NCBI RefSeq assembly: GCF_000247815.1
Contig: NC_021681.1
Location: 6,198,713-6,262,712 of the forward strand
From: Ficedula albicollis
Lineage: Eukaryota > Chordata > Aves > Passeriformes > Muscicapidae
DNA: 64,000 bases
Reading direction: 5' to 3'
The notes under the pieces are model-generated. The model was not told the origin of the DNA, did not search any database, and saw nothing but the letters and a program-made list of their open reading frames with translations. This document shows positions 1 through 12,900 of the stretch, in pieces (position 1 is the stretch's first letter; every line of letters begins with the position of its first letter). The position numbers were made by a program, and so were the translations under genes.

Positions 1-3000
1 GGAAATAGCACTTGCTTTGCTACCAGCGCTAATAAATGCACTCTGCAAACACATTCACTTCAGCTTCTCCCCTCTGCAAGGGGCCAGAGCAACCACTCCA
101 CACAATTAATCCCAGTGCTGATCTCCTGGACTAGGAAGAAAAAACAAGCAAAGTCCTAAGGAGGAGTGGAAAAAATATAAGCTTAATGGAGCTTTCTGCT
201 TCCACTCTGGAAATAGTTTTCAGAGAATCCCTCCTTCCCCTCTTTGAGGTCCCTTCAGGTAGCTTTTACATTCCTGGCTTCTCTAATTCTCTGTTCTCTG
301 GAAATAGTTTTCAGAGAATCCTTCCTTCCCCTCTTTGAGGTCCCTTCAGGTACCTTTTACATTCCTGGCTTCTCTAATTCTCTGTTTTGTAGGAGGCATC
401 AGCTGCATCTGCTTACAAAACATTCGTGAAGGATTACAGCTTTGTAAGAGAATTAACACTCAACCTCTCAGCCCTCTTCAGAGAGCACTCACATCCTTAA
501 TAACATGGAATTTTTCTAAATGCTCAAGAGGATTCCTCTGGTATGTCTCCTAATGCGTTCAGTTCAGACTTCCCAGTTAATAAGCAATTCCCCATCACTA
601 TAAAAGACGAGCAGGAGCAAATCTATCATTTATTATTTCACGTGACTTTGGTTGATAATGCTGAGCCCAGGTGCTGGGACAGGTGCCAGAAGCCTGCTTG
701 TTCTCTGGGAAAGCTGCAGGTCTGGCCCCAGCCCTTGAAAGGTGCCCTTTGGTCAAACACTTTGGTTGCAAAGTTAACATTTGCATAACGTATAATCTGT
801 AAGCAGTTAAGCCCAGAAGAGGGAGAAAAACAGTCTGCTAAAATTGGAATACTCTAATTCCTTTTCAAAAAAGGCAAGAAAATCTACCTCAGTTTACTGA
901 CGTTATCCACCTTCCAATAAAACCCCCAGTGAATTCCCTGGGCAGCTGTGCCACCTCCCAGCCTGCAGCTCCAGCACATCTATGCTCCATCACAAGCCTT
1001 GAGCTCTGCAGGAGAAGCATTTGAGGGCCCTGTCAGACAAGCACTACTTGTAATTCAGCATTTCACCAAAATATTTGGAGGGCTTGGGAAAGGCTGTATG
1101 CACTCCAGGGCCCAGAAAGGCCGGTTTCAAAATTTCCTTGTGCTCACAGTTAGGGTGGCACATCAATAACACATCTAAGTGTTCTGCAGAGAGCTCAGAG
1201 CCAAGACAGAAGGGTTTGGAATTATGCATGGCTTCAAAGAGCAACTACATAGCTCTGCAAAAGGAACACCCAGCCAGGGCTGACAACACAGGGATCTTCC
1301 TGTCTGGGAAAGCACCACCTGTGCCTGCCATGACGTGATTCTTTCCTGCAGGGCACTTAAACAGCATTCCCAGATGACTGGAAGGCAAAAAATCCAGGAC
1401 TCTCTGCTGCCTTGCTCTGAGGGAGGTTTCTGCCTGATCCCCAGCAGTGCTCAGAATCCCTGAACATTTGAGCTGGGCACTCATGACAAGGCCAAAGAGT
1501 TGGTGACTTGCTCATCACTATCCCAACACCAGCTTCCCAGCTGGATTCAAAGCAATGTTCTCCCAATGGCCAAGCTGTGCATCCAAATAAACATGACAGA
1601 AACCTCCCACAGGCACCCTCTGCAAGCCCTGGAGCAAGAGTTTAACAAAACACAGCCACAAACCCACAGACAACAGTGAGCTGGAGCAGGGCAGTGCCAG
1701 GAACCCAGGAATAAGGGTTGGTGTGAAGGCAATGAATGGAAAGAGTGAATGGAAATGTGGGGATTAAGGACAAGAGCACAGGGTTCAATGAAGGGTTTGT
1801 CTCATAACAAAGGACACTGTTCCCAGAGGAGGTGCCAAGCACTGAAGGCAGCAGACTGGTGAGACCCAGCACAGGCAAGCTCTCAGGAGAAGAGCCCATG
1901 TCCTAATGAGGAAGATAAGAAGCTGGGAGAGGCTTAAGTGAGCTTCAGAGGTGAAAATATTCAGAGGTGAAAACAGCCAGCAATTTCTGAAGGACCCAGC
2001 TGAGCTGCTGGCATCTGTCAGAGGATCCCCAGGATGCAGTGAGGGGCTCACACCTTCTCTGCTGCCCACAAATAATTCAGGACACATCACTCCACACACC
2101 TCGGAGGTTTGCAAATACATGGGTGTGAGTGAAATCTATAAAAGAGTAAGTGTTAAGAGACAAAGCCAACTTAGAGATCATGTGTATCAACACCACCTGC
2201 TCTTCCATAGAGTCCTCTCTTGAGCCTTATGATGCTATTTTTACTACACCTGTTTTTCAGCTACAAGCTATCAATTACCATTTTATGAACTTCTGATACT
2301 AAAGCTCTTTACCTGGAATTCAGTCCTTTTCTCTGCTTTTTAAGAAGCTGTCATTTTTTGCTCTAGTTGTTAAAAAAAATCTGCCTTTCCAGATCTCTCT
2401 TTAGTCAGACTGAATTTGTTAAGCTGACCAGGGAGGCGGAATGAGCAGGAGCAGTTGCCCCCTGCCTCCAAACCCAGTGACCAGAGCTGTGCATGCTGCT
2501 CTCAGTGATGCCTGACCCATTTATTTCCTTGGTAAAGCACTTCACCTGATGAAGCATCCCCTCAGCCTCCCCAGCACCACCATCACACCAACCACTTCCC
2601 TCTACAACAGACAATGACAATTCACTCCCCTGCTGCCTCCAGGACATCAGTGCCAGCCCCTGGAAAAGAGATTTTCTATTGCTGCTAAAAGAGTCCATCA
2701 GAACAGAAATAGAGTGAAATATGCTAAGACTGCCATCAACAAGACTCTCCCTTTATCCCAAAGGAGAACAGGATCTTCCTCCACACTGCCACACCTCCCA
2801 GCTGTGTTATCTGCACAGTGGTCACTGCTTTGACTCCCACCCCATTATGGCAGTTCTCAGCACAACCCAGGGAAGCCTCCCTTCCCTTGCAGCCTCCCAC
2901 TCACTCACAGCTTCTCCATCCTTTCCTGCCTACATTAAACATCAAACAAAGCCCAACAGGAAATTATACCAAAACCTCAGCTAAAAGTAGACTAAATAAG

Positions 3001-3894
3001 TTATTGAAGAGCCATTAAGTTTGCTTGACACTTCCTTTGATAGAACCACATTTCATTTGAACACACTTTTTATCCACTCTCTTGCAACATGCTTTGCTAT
3101 CTTAGGAGTTTGTTCAAAATCCAAGACTGTGTGTAATACTAAGATCAAACCAAGAGGTTGCTAGAGGTGTATGTTCACCCTGTGAAGCCTGAAAGCTCTT
3201 TTCCTCTCTCACCTGGAACAGAAACCCTGAATAGTTTCAACACTGACTCAGCCTTTCAATCATTCCACTCCACAACACAGAAAATTCTTCTAATTCCTTT
3301 TCTGCATTTCTCAAGGTTTGTTATTAAATCCCAGCATCAGCTTTCATCTGCTTTGCAATTAAACAAATTATAGTTGCCTGAGATCACTCAACCCAAGGTC
3401 CTGCTTAAAATCAGCTCTTCTGGAATTTTGCTGCTCACTAACTTCATCTCTAAAATAATATTGCACCATCAATAATATTTTGGGCTCAATCATGACCTTT
3501 CTGCAAAGCCTATACTCTTTACTGTAGTGTCTTCACAACTGTCCATCCCAGAGCCTTCACTAAAAGGCCTTCAACAAATTTAGTGCCAAATTTTGGGAAA
3601 TCCATTGTGGCTTTGCCCTTAAACCTGCCAAGTTTCAGTTCCACGTAACTGCAACCTTTGAGGTACTATTTTATTTGGTTTGCAGGATTACTTCAATTAC
3701 ATTCTCACAGGTCTGTGTGTTCCCATGTGTCTCCCCACATAATTCTATCAGCTTTACACCTTATGTTTCACCAACAGAACTTTCACTGAAACACTGAACA
3801 ATTAGCTGATCTGATCTCCAACAACCTGAGAATACCTTTTCCCAATGACCCAGTGGAACAGCCTTCTGAAACCTCCTTCTCCTCAGGAACTCAC
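1..3894 (-). other. VPS8 intron 40 (partial)
   Basis: Intronic sequence after the last visible VPS8 exon. It contains a 91-bp tandem duplication near its far end (205-386). I see no exon, RNA gene or recognisable transposon in the rest. Confidence 0.7.
205..386. repeat. 91-bp tandem duplication, two copies
   Basis: Copies at 205-295 and 296-386, starting ctctggaaatagttttcaga, differ at very few positions (for example aggtagc versus aggtacc). It is non-coding and intronic. Confidence 0.9.
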
Positions 3895-3977
3895 CTGGAG
3901 AATCCTCTGCAGGATTGAGGGAAGAGCAATAAATGCAGCCATGTTGTTCAGCACTTGCATTGTCAAACTCTTCAAAG
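3895..3977 (-). CDS. VPS8: VPS8 exon 40 (last exon in window)
   Basis: Residues 1140-1167 (LKSLTMQVLNNMAAFIALPS then ILQRILQ). It ends in phase 0 at a GTGAGT donor, so the gene continues below position 1. The exons for the following conserved segment and the RING finger were looked for on the minus strand of 1-3,894 and not found. Confidence 0.94.
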
Positions 3978-6900
3978 CTGGAATGTCAAACATAACAGCC
4001 ACAGCAGTTCATTAGGATTCCAGGAGTAAAGAGAGATCAGTCTTACAGATAAAGAGAGTTTTATTTCAGGTCATGTTTTCTGGTTTGAAAATAACTATGT
4101 TTTCTCTCCTTCACTAAACACACAGCTTTTTGCAGCACAAAGGGTGTTTACAAGGTTTTGATCCCACAATACCTCTGTATTCCCTTCCACACACCCTGCA
4201 GTAAACACCCACATTTTCACTCACTTGGTAACACCACCATTCACTTCTCCCATTGCTACCAAATCCCAGTTTGGTTCCTTGTCTGTGTTATGGCCCACAG
4301 ACTCTAAAACTTCCCAGCACTGACCTTTGCACGAAACTTATTCCTAGATCCTCATTAGATCCTCAAAGACATTACTCTGAGAATCCCAGAATAGTTCGGA
4401 ACGGACCATAAAGCTCATCCAGTCCCACCCTCTGCCACAGGCAGGGATACATTCCACTACCTCAGGTTGCTCCAAGCCCCATCCAACCTGGCCATGGACA
4501 CTTTCAGGGATGGGGCAGCCACAGCTGCTCTGGGCACCCTGTGCCAGGGCCTCATCACCTAACAGGGAACAATTTCTTCCCAATACCCCATCTAACCCAA
4601 CTCCCTCAGCCTTTCCTCACAACAGAGCTGCTCCATCCCTCTGGTCACCCTGGTACCTCCTCCAGGCTCACTCCAGCAGCTCCAGGTCCTTCCTGTGCTG
4701 GGGACTGCCAAGACCAAAGCATCTAAGCCCCTTTTTTAGATACTCTTACCTCTCCCACAAAGGGAGGCTGCTGTTAAAGGTGTGCTGCTGACTCAGAAGT
4801 GGAGTAGAGAATTTAGCTGGTCTATTCAGGTCCCACTGATTTTATACATGGCAGACAGGTGCAGGCAGAGGTGCACAGAAGGCTTGGGATGCACAATCAC
4901 AGTGTATTACATGAGGAGTTCCCCACGCACTGACTACAACCCACAGAGCCTCTGTACACATTGTGCACCTTGGCTCCTTCAGACACCATTCTCAATGCAA
5001 CCAACTTATTAGCACAGCCTACGGGAGGCTTCCTCTTCCACACAGGACAAAATAAAGTAAATGAAAAAACCCCTATCCACCTGACAGCTGCACCTTACCA
5101 AACACACAACCTGAGCTCCCTGCTGGTCAGGGAGCAGAATATTTAGGAATGGAGTAACAAAACAACTTTTCTTCTATTCACTCATCAGACGAGAGCACAC
5201 AAGTTTTACTCTCTGGAGTCACAAATGCCAGAGTACTCACATTCAGAATATGAACACTGTGATGAAGCAGAGGATTTCTGTGGGGACATCATGGCCTCAA
5301 GCAGGGGAAACCAGAGGGCCTGAAATCATGGAACATGAGGAAAGAACCAGTAAGAACAGGGCAGTGCTAAAAATGAGCTGTGAGCAATGTCAGAGGCCAC
5401 TGGCCAAGACTCACTTCCACATTCTGATGACTGCTCTGGGACAGAGCTGAAAGCAACCTGAGAGCAAAGCACTTGACTGGAATTCTGACAACCATGTGTG
5501 TTTGCTCCATTCAGTCCCCAACTACTTCTCCATGTGAGAGGCAAACTCTGCAGGGTAGAGATAGCTCACAGAGTGGGTAGCACAGTGAATGGATCCCAAA
5601 TAGAAAGAGACTTCTAAATTCTCTTCCTATCTGTTGTACAATGACATCATTGCAGGGAAGAAATGGAGCAAGTCACCTCTCACACTGGGCAGTGCATGTG
5701 AAGAAATTAAGAGCTCTTGACTTCCAGCCATGCCACCTCTTCAGCCATTGGATCAACATTCCCTGTTCTGGGTTCAGAAATATCATAAATTATGCAGAAT
5801 CTTAGGACTAAAGATGCCTTTGTGTCACTGACATGGGCAAAATGGAAACCTCAGTCTGAGGAGATGTGCAAAGCCAGCTCCCTCTGCAAGAGCTCAAGGC
5901 AGCTGCATTGCCTACCCCATCAGAGTTCAGGCTGATACTCAGTTCAGGGGCTGTGAACAGCTCTGCAGCCACACTGACAGCAGCAGCAGCAGCTTTGTGC
6001 CACAGAAGCTGGCTCAGAACTCACAGTGCCTGACTGATATTTGTGCCTGACTTCCATCTGGAGCTGGAAAGGGGGAAAGGCCATGGTCTCATCCCTTCCT
6101 CCCCCTGACCTGAGCTTTGCTTTTTGCTTCACCCTCATGAGGGAGAATTTCACTCTTACGGCTCCAACCCTGAAGCAGTACAGGGAGAACACAAGGAGAG
6201 GCACATGGTGACTGCCTGGACATACCAGTACCCAGGGGATGGGGAGAGCAAGAGCCAGATGAGGCAAAGCTTTAGGAGACACAGAGGCCTTGGTTGGTTC
6301 TGGTGACACATTTTTGACTACCTTACCTCTCGCTGTTGCTGGTCTAAACTATGCGAGTTCCTCTGGCAAAGATCAATTGTTTTCATTAAAGTATCTTCAA
6401 TATTTTCTAGCAAGGAGGGTTCAGCTGAGCCTAAGTGTCGGGGAGGGGGAAAAGCAAATTATATTTATAAAAACTATTGGACAAGTTAACTCCCATTAGA
6501 TAAATTAACTATCAATCCTTCTGCAAAATAAAATCATGCCATTCATCTAAAGTCCGCTCACTACTGTAAGCAACTACATTATAAAGACAAGTTCTGATTT
6601 TTGGCACTTTTCCTGAACAGCACAATAAATTGGGCAAGTAAAACATTTCATTTAATCAAATAAGGAACATCTTAGCTGTGGTTTGGGATACAATTAACAA
6701 GTATGGACACTGCATTTAATTAGGTGCCCATGAGTCCTTGGGCTAGTGAACAGCACATCTGTGCATACAATCACTTTCTGTGGGCAGAACATTCTTATTT
6801 ATCTGAGAAATTTGCTTTCAAAAAAGCTACTCCCAGCTGTCTCCCACCGCTGTTCCCATGTAATGCCAGCTGAAGCTCAGTAATGAATTTTAATGGATTC

Positions 6901-9900
6901 TGACATTGGAAATATGTTTGGTAAGCCAGTGAGAGGACCAGCTCCAATGGGAGAAGCTGACAGGGCAGCTGACCACAGATACACAAACCATCCCTCATGT
7001 GTTTGAGGTCTCTACACCAGAGTAAGGGAGTGTCATCCAAATAATTACCATAGGAAGAGTGTCACTACAGCTGTCTCCCACCGCTGCTCCCATGTAATGC
7101 CAGCTGAAGCTCAGTAATGAATTTTAATGGATTCTGACATTGGAAATATGTTTGGTAAGCCAGTGAGAGGACCAGCTCCAATGGGAGAAGCTGACAGGGC
7201 AGCTGACCACAGATACACAAACCATCCCTCATGTGTTTGAGGTCTCTACACCAGACTAAGGGAGTGTCCTCCAAATAATTACCATAGGAAGAGTGTCACT
7301 ACAATGCCTAGAAACCTGAAAATCTCATTATACCAGGCATCAGAAACAGGCACTTGACATTTTTGTGTTTATCTGTCTGTTTTTAATAGAAATTTGAATT
7401 TAACTCAGTAAGTCTTACTTTCATCATCTTGAGTAAGCATCAGCAACTTGCTCTGCAATCGCTGAAACAAAAGAGAGGACAGAGTTACTCCCAAGAATCC
7501 CGATAGAAACGATTGTCAAAGGTGTGGTTACAATAGTCAACTTGGGAGTTACTCCCAAGAATCCCGATAGAAACGTTTGTCAAAGGTGTGGTTACACAGG
7601 CTCGCCCCCATTTTCCTCCCCAGCACGACTAACATGTTACTCCCAAGAATCCCGATAGAAACGATTGTCAAAGGTGTGGTTACACAGGCTCACCCCCATT
7701 TTCCTCCCCAGCACGACTAACATGGCATAAACGTCTTTCCAAATATGGAAAGGAAAGTAGGAGCTGAAAGATGGATTTTGGCTAAGAAAACCCAGTTTCA
7801 GCATCTATTATCTTCTAAATGTTTGAAGACTTGTCAGAAAAATATACTGATGTTCTGAGTATGCAGACACCTCCATTTATTGGTATTTGACAGAAGGCAA
7901 ACACTTCCATGGATTCTAGTGGGAAACAAATTGAGAAACAAGGACAACATCCAATCTGAGTACAGGCCATGCAACATTCATGATTCAGGAGTATTGTACC
8001 TCAAGCATAACCAAAAAGGCACCATGGATATCTCCCTTCTTCTCTAGTAAATATGAAGAAGCCTCATGGAGCTGATGTTTTTGGGTTATCTGAGTTGAAA
8101 GAAAGAAAGAAAAAAAAAAAGGTAAATGTCTGTCTGAAGAAAGCTGCCAGTGCTTGTTTATCCACAAGACAATGCCAAGCAGATGGTCAGGGTTGGGAGT
8201 GCCTGTGCTCCCAGGCACCTTACCCAGGCTGAGCAGCTCTCCTGCATCTTCTTTTATTTCTCAGCTTGCACTATTGCCACCATCAGCACTCAAAAATTAC
8301 TGGTACAATTTCCACACAGAGAAGGAACAGTTGCTCTCCCAGCACAAGGCAGATTTTGGCAGTGTTGCTTTCCAAAAACCCCAGGCCCGTGATTTCATAT
8401 ACCCCCAACATGATTAATTAGCAGCAACACAGCCACCCTCTACTCTGCAGTTTCTCAGCAGCTCCAGAGAACTAAAGGTCCTTCCTTATTAGCCCTGAGA
8501 CCCAGCCCAATGTTAGTCTATTAAATATATCCAACTGTGATGCAGAAGCACAGTTTAGCAGCTCAGAGGGACAGAGAGTGCTAGAAACAGATTGGAAGAG
8601 CATCCAGGAACTAATCCAAGCCTAAGGTAAAATCCTTTACAGCAGTTTAAAGGGGTAGGAGCTGATCTGAATGCATCCCATAGCCCCTCCTACCTGGATG
8701 GTTTCCTCCAGTCTGCAGTATTCCAGAACTTTGAGTGTCTCCAAAACCTGGCCTGGGCTGTACTGACAGAGCAGCTCAATGAACTGCTCAGTGATACAGG
8801 GTGGGAGGTGCAGCAGGTCTTGGTTAATTCCTTCTCTGGAATAAAACACGACAAGAGATGAAAATCAAAATCTAGCCCAGAAATTTGGCTAAAAGAAGAG
8901 TTTCTTATTCAGTTGTACATTGTCTTTTATCCTTAATACAGAAATTAAATCTGGTTTTAAGAGGAAAATTATGCTCTTTCTACTAGTTACTAGTGCTGGA
9001 GGTCTCTCAGCAGCCATTTCATTTGTTCCACAACATATCCTCCTGATGTTTCAGTACAAATTAAACTCTCAAAGACCCCTGTGAAGAAAGAGACCAGCAC
9101 AGACCCATTTACAGCAACTCCATGGCAAAGAGGCACAAAGAATTAACCTCATTTCCTCAGTGAAATCTTATGGTTTGAGTGCTCTGTTCAGATCCTGACT
9201 GTCTGTATCCTACAGACCTGCTCTGCATGTGTTTGAGGAAATGTTTTGTTGCTTTTTGCTTATTGTTCCTGAAATTCTTCTCTGACTTCCTTTACCACAT
9301 TTTAATGTTTTATCCCTTTGATCTACCTTACTGAGAAAGGAACTCATACTTCTTTTAGAGAAATATCCCCATTTTCCAATCCCTGGGGCTCATTTTTAAG
9401 CAAACTGCTCACATGCAGGAACAGAAGAGAGAACAGAACTGTGAGCAGTGCCCATGTCCCTTTGTCCTGACAGTTTCCTAGTGATCTTGTTTTTAAAAAG
9501 AACAACATGAAGGAAGAAACTTCAGAGTGAGGAGGGAAAGGATGATACTTTCCTGGAGTCAGATACAGCACCTGCAACCCTTAAATGAACAGCAGCTCTC
9601 TGCCACAGCACGTTATGCTTCTCATGGCAGTTCTAGGACTGGTGCATCACACAGAAAAACAGTGGAAGCCTATCCTGGCTATGAAACAGGGGATTCTTCT
9701 GAAGCTCCTGCTAGGACAGGAAATGGATCAGGGTGTATATATTGAGTTTTATTACCTTTCTGAACACAAATTCCTAAGCAGGAGAAGATCTGTAAGTGTG
9801 CAAACCCTACAACCATGGGATGGAAAAGGTCTGATATCCAATATCCTCTATTTCCTGGGAGTTACAAAAGGCATGTTACCATCCAAGAAAGGCCAGGAGA

Positions 9901-12900
9901 ATGCTGTGGCTTGAGCAAGCCAAGAGAGCAGCTTACTGTGATTACAGTGATTAGAAATGCAACATGCCCAGAAACAAAAGCCTCACCCATATACTGATCA
10001 CAGTGCACAAAGTATGAGCACAACTCCACCTGTGCCCAAACTATTGTGTTCTGACAGCACGCACAAAGTATGAGCACAACTCATACTTTGGGCACAACCT
10101 GTGCCCAAACTATTGTGTTCTGACAGCAAAGAAAGGATCTTGAAGGACCAAATAAGAACTCTGAATTCTGCATTCACCATCTACTCCTCCCACAACAAAT
10201 ACCTTGTAAACTCCCCAAGCGCCTGCAAGTGAGTGAGTGCTCTTTTCTTTTTATGAGCAGACTAAAATAAAATATTCTCTATCTAAAATGATCTCTTGCC
10301 TGCCAAGATAGGAAAAACGGCAAGCCATGCACCTATAGAACAAGAGCAAACTTCAAGTCTGAAAATAGTTTACACTATTATAACCATATTCAATATCTCC
10401 CCTGCCATAGCCCTTCCAAAAAGCAAGAGAAGCACTGGTTTATCATACAACCTGGCACAAGGGAGATCTGCAAGTGTCACAGGCAGCTGGGCACAGAGGA
10501 GAGCCCTTGGGACAAACCCTCATGGTTTAGAAGTTTTAGTCCATTTATAAACCCAGAACACTGTTGCTAAATAAGCTAATATTGTTGGTATAATGCATAA
10601 ACCAATGCCAACAGACAATGCTTCACTGTGTTGGGTTTTTTTAAGAGGAAAAAACTCAAGAGTTTAAAATGGAAATGTAGCAAAGACTGTGATTAATGAG
10701 CTGAGCAATCCCTACTACATTCTCTGTTTCCTGGGGCTGCTTTATGCTACAAACATTCAGACATTTGGTTTTAATTTCCCCAGGCAATTCCTGTTAACCC
10801 TGTTTCCTCCCTCCCCCCCTTCCACCTCCTTAAAAATAAATCTCTAGCTAAATTAAATGGGCCAAATTAATCCCTAATGCAATTCCACCAACTCAGATAG
10901 TTAGACCAGCATGATGAGTCTTGTCCCCATAAGATCAAGCAATCATTTGTATTTTAGACCTTAAAAAAACTCATTTACTGCTCTATGAATTTTTATTTTG
11001 ACAAGAATTTTGCTTGACAAAGGCATAGAAACATTTAGATTGGATGAAGAGACAGATGTTGCAAAAGATCCTAATCACTATTTTATGTATAAATATACTA
11101 CAAAGTGTAGGTGCATCTGCAGTCAGGTCTGCAGAGCAAGATTTCTCCTCCTTCCCTGCCTCTCCCAGGAGAGAGTTCAGCTCCTTTCAACAGGTCTTAG
11201 AAGAAAACAACCTCACAGCACTAAGAACAGACCTCAGGATCTGAGTGTTATTAGAAAAAGCCATGTGGCCTAGAGCACCACATGGAACATCATCCTTGAG
11301 GGAAAAGCAGAGACCTGTGGGAAGACCAGATGCAGAACACTGCTTCCCATTGCTGGTTTGAACACATCACGTGCTGCCTGTGATCAGAAGGTAACTACAG
11401 GAGAAATGGGTCTATTTAGCTCTAATTATGGTAGAGTGAAATTAGATATGTTTATTGCTCAGAGATTATGGGAGACACTCTGTACATAAGATTAGAATCC
11501 AGGTTAATTACTACCTTCACTGAGTGCAAGTGATACCACAGCATAAATAAAGTCCTATTTAACATCCAGCTGGGTTTCATTTCTGCTTATCTTTTTTTTT
11601 TTCCAATTAATCATTGATTAACTAAATAATCTGATTTCTTTCCTATAAAACCTAACCAAGATACATTTTAATTTTGTTTTGACCCCAGAGAAAACAAGAG
11701 GTATGGAAATGAACACCTTCCACACAAACATATCTCAGGAAATAACAAAATATATGTTTGGGGTTTTGGCTTTGGTTTGGTTGTTTGTTTTGTTGTTCTT
11801 TTTTTCTTAATTTACACACTACCAAAATCCAAGAGGTGATTGATTGATTCCAGCCTCTGGCTTCCAAAGTATGCTTTTTATTCCACTTCAACAAAAACTG
11901 AAACATTGACACTTGGATTTAGATAATACTACCTTTTCCTACTCCTCCTCTTCATTAAGCAAAATTAATTTGTAACTAATTGACAAATCAAGATCTTTCC
12001 CTCAGTTGCATTAACAATTTCTTGAAAGCAACTGGAGCTCTGAATATATAAATGTCTTGTAGCATTTGATACTGACTTAACAGAAAGAGAACACTAAGTG
12101 CTTTCAGTGAAGAACTGAAAGAACAGCAGCAGATGGAGCAAGCAAGTAGTTAAAAAGAGGAACTTGCAGTGAAATATGGCAGCAGTTCTGAAACAAAACA
12201 GAAATTAAAAATGTCAGTTGACCAAAATGCTTTTCTGTTTATGTTAAACTCGGGCACCTCAGTCAAGTAACCAAAGCACTGGGTTGAGAAGAGAAGCTGC
12301 TATTGCTGAGAAGAGAAATGGGTGCTCCAGCCCCGGGTGACCATTCCACAGCCTGCTGAAGCAGTTGGATCAGCAGTGCCCAAGCCCCCCCCACATGCCA
12401 GAGGCAGTACATTCCATGCACTGGAGCCCACAGAACTTCCCAGGCAGGGAGCTGGAGCTGGCAGGTACTCCCCTGAAGGATGCTCCCCACAAGGCTTTTT
12501 TTGGGCTGGCCTTCTCAACTTGGGGCACCCTGAGGAGCAGGTCACCTTTCCAAAGCCTGATCTTGGCCATAGGCCGGCTATTGATGCACTGCTTCAAAGA
12601 ACTGATTTTAACTGATGTTTTCAAGCTGTAGTTTGTAAACAGTCCAATTTTCTCCATACCTCGGATCAAGGAGACTCCTCAGGAACTGGAAGAGCAAGAA
12701 CTGGTCCTGTACAACAGGAGGAGACAGAGTATTGTTATTTTAAATTATGTCCTGTAAAACAGTGATCTTTGAATTATATCCACTGAAGAAAGCACAGTTC
12801 CCAGCTGCTGCCTGCTGAAGGAGCTGCTTTAGGCATGTCTTGCACAAATACTCTGAGGATGTGTTTGCTGACAACAGCTCAGCTGGGGGACTCCAAGCCA

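Noticed and set aside
1..3894. Search for the VPS8 RING-finger exons
   Set aside because: No Cys/His pattern or match to the expected C-terminal segments was found on the minus strand, so these exons must lie outside the window.
6795..7274. Near-identical 69-81-codon minus-strand frames
   Set aside because: They are produced by the 234-bp tandem duplication and have no protein features.
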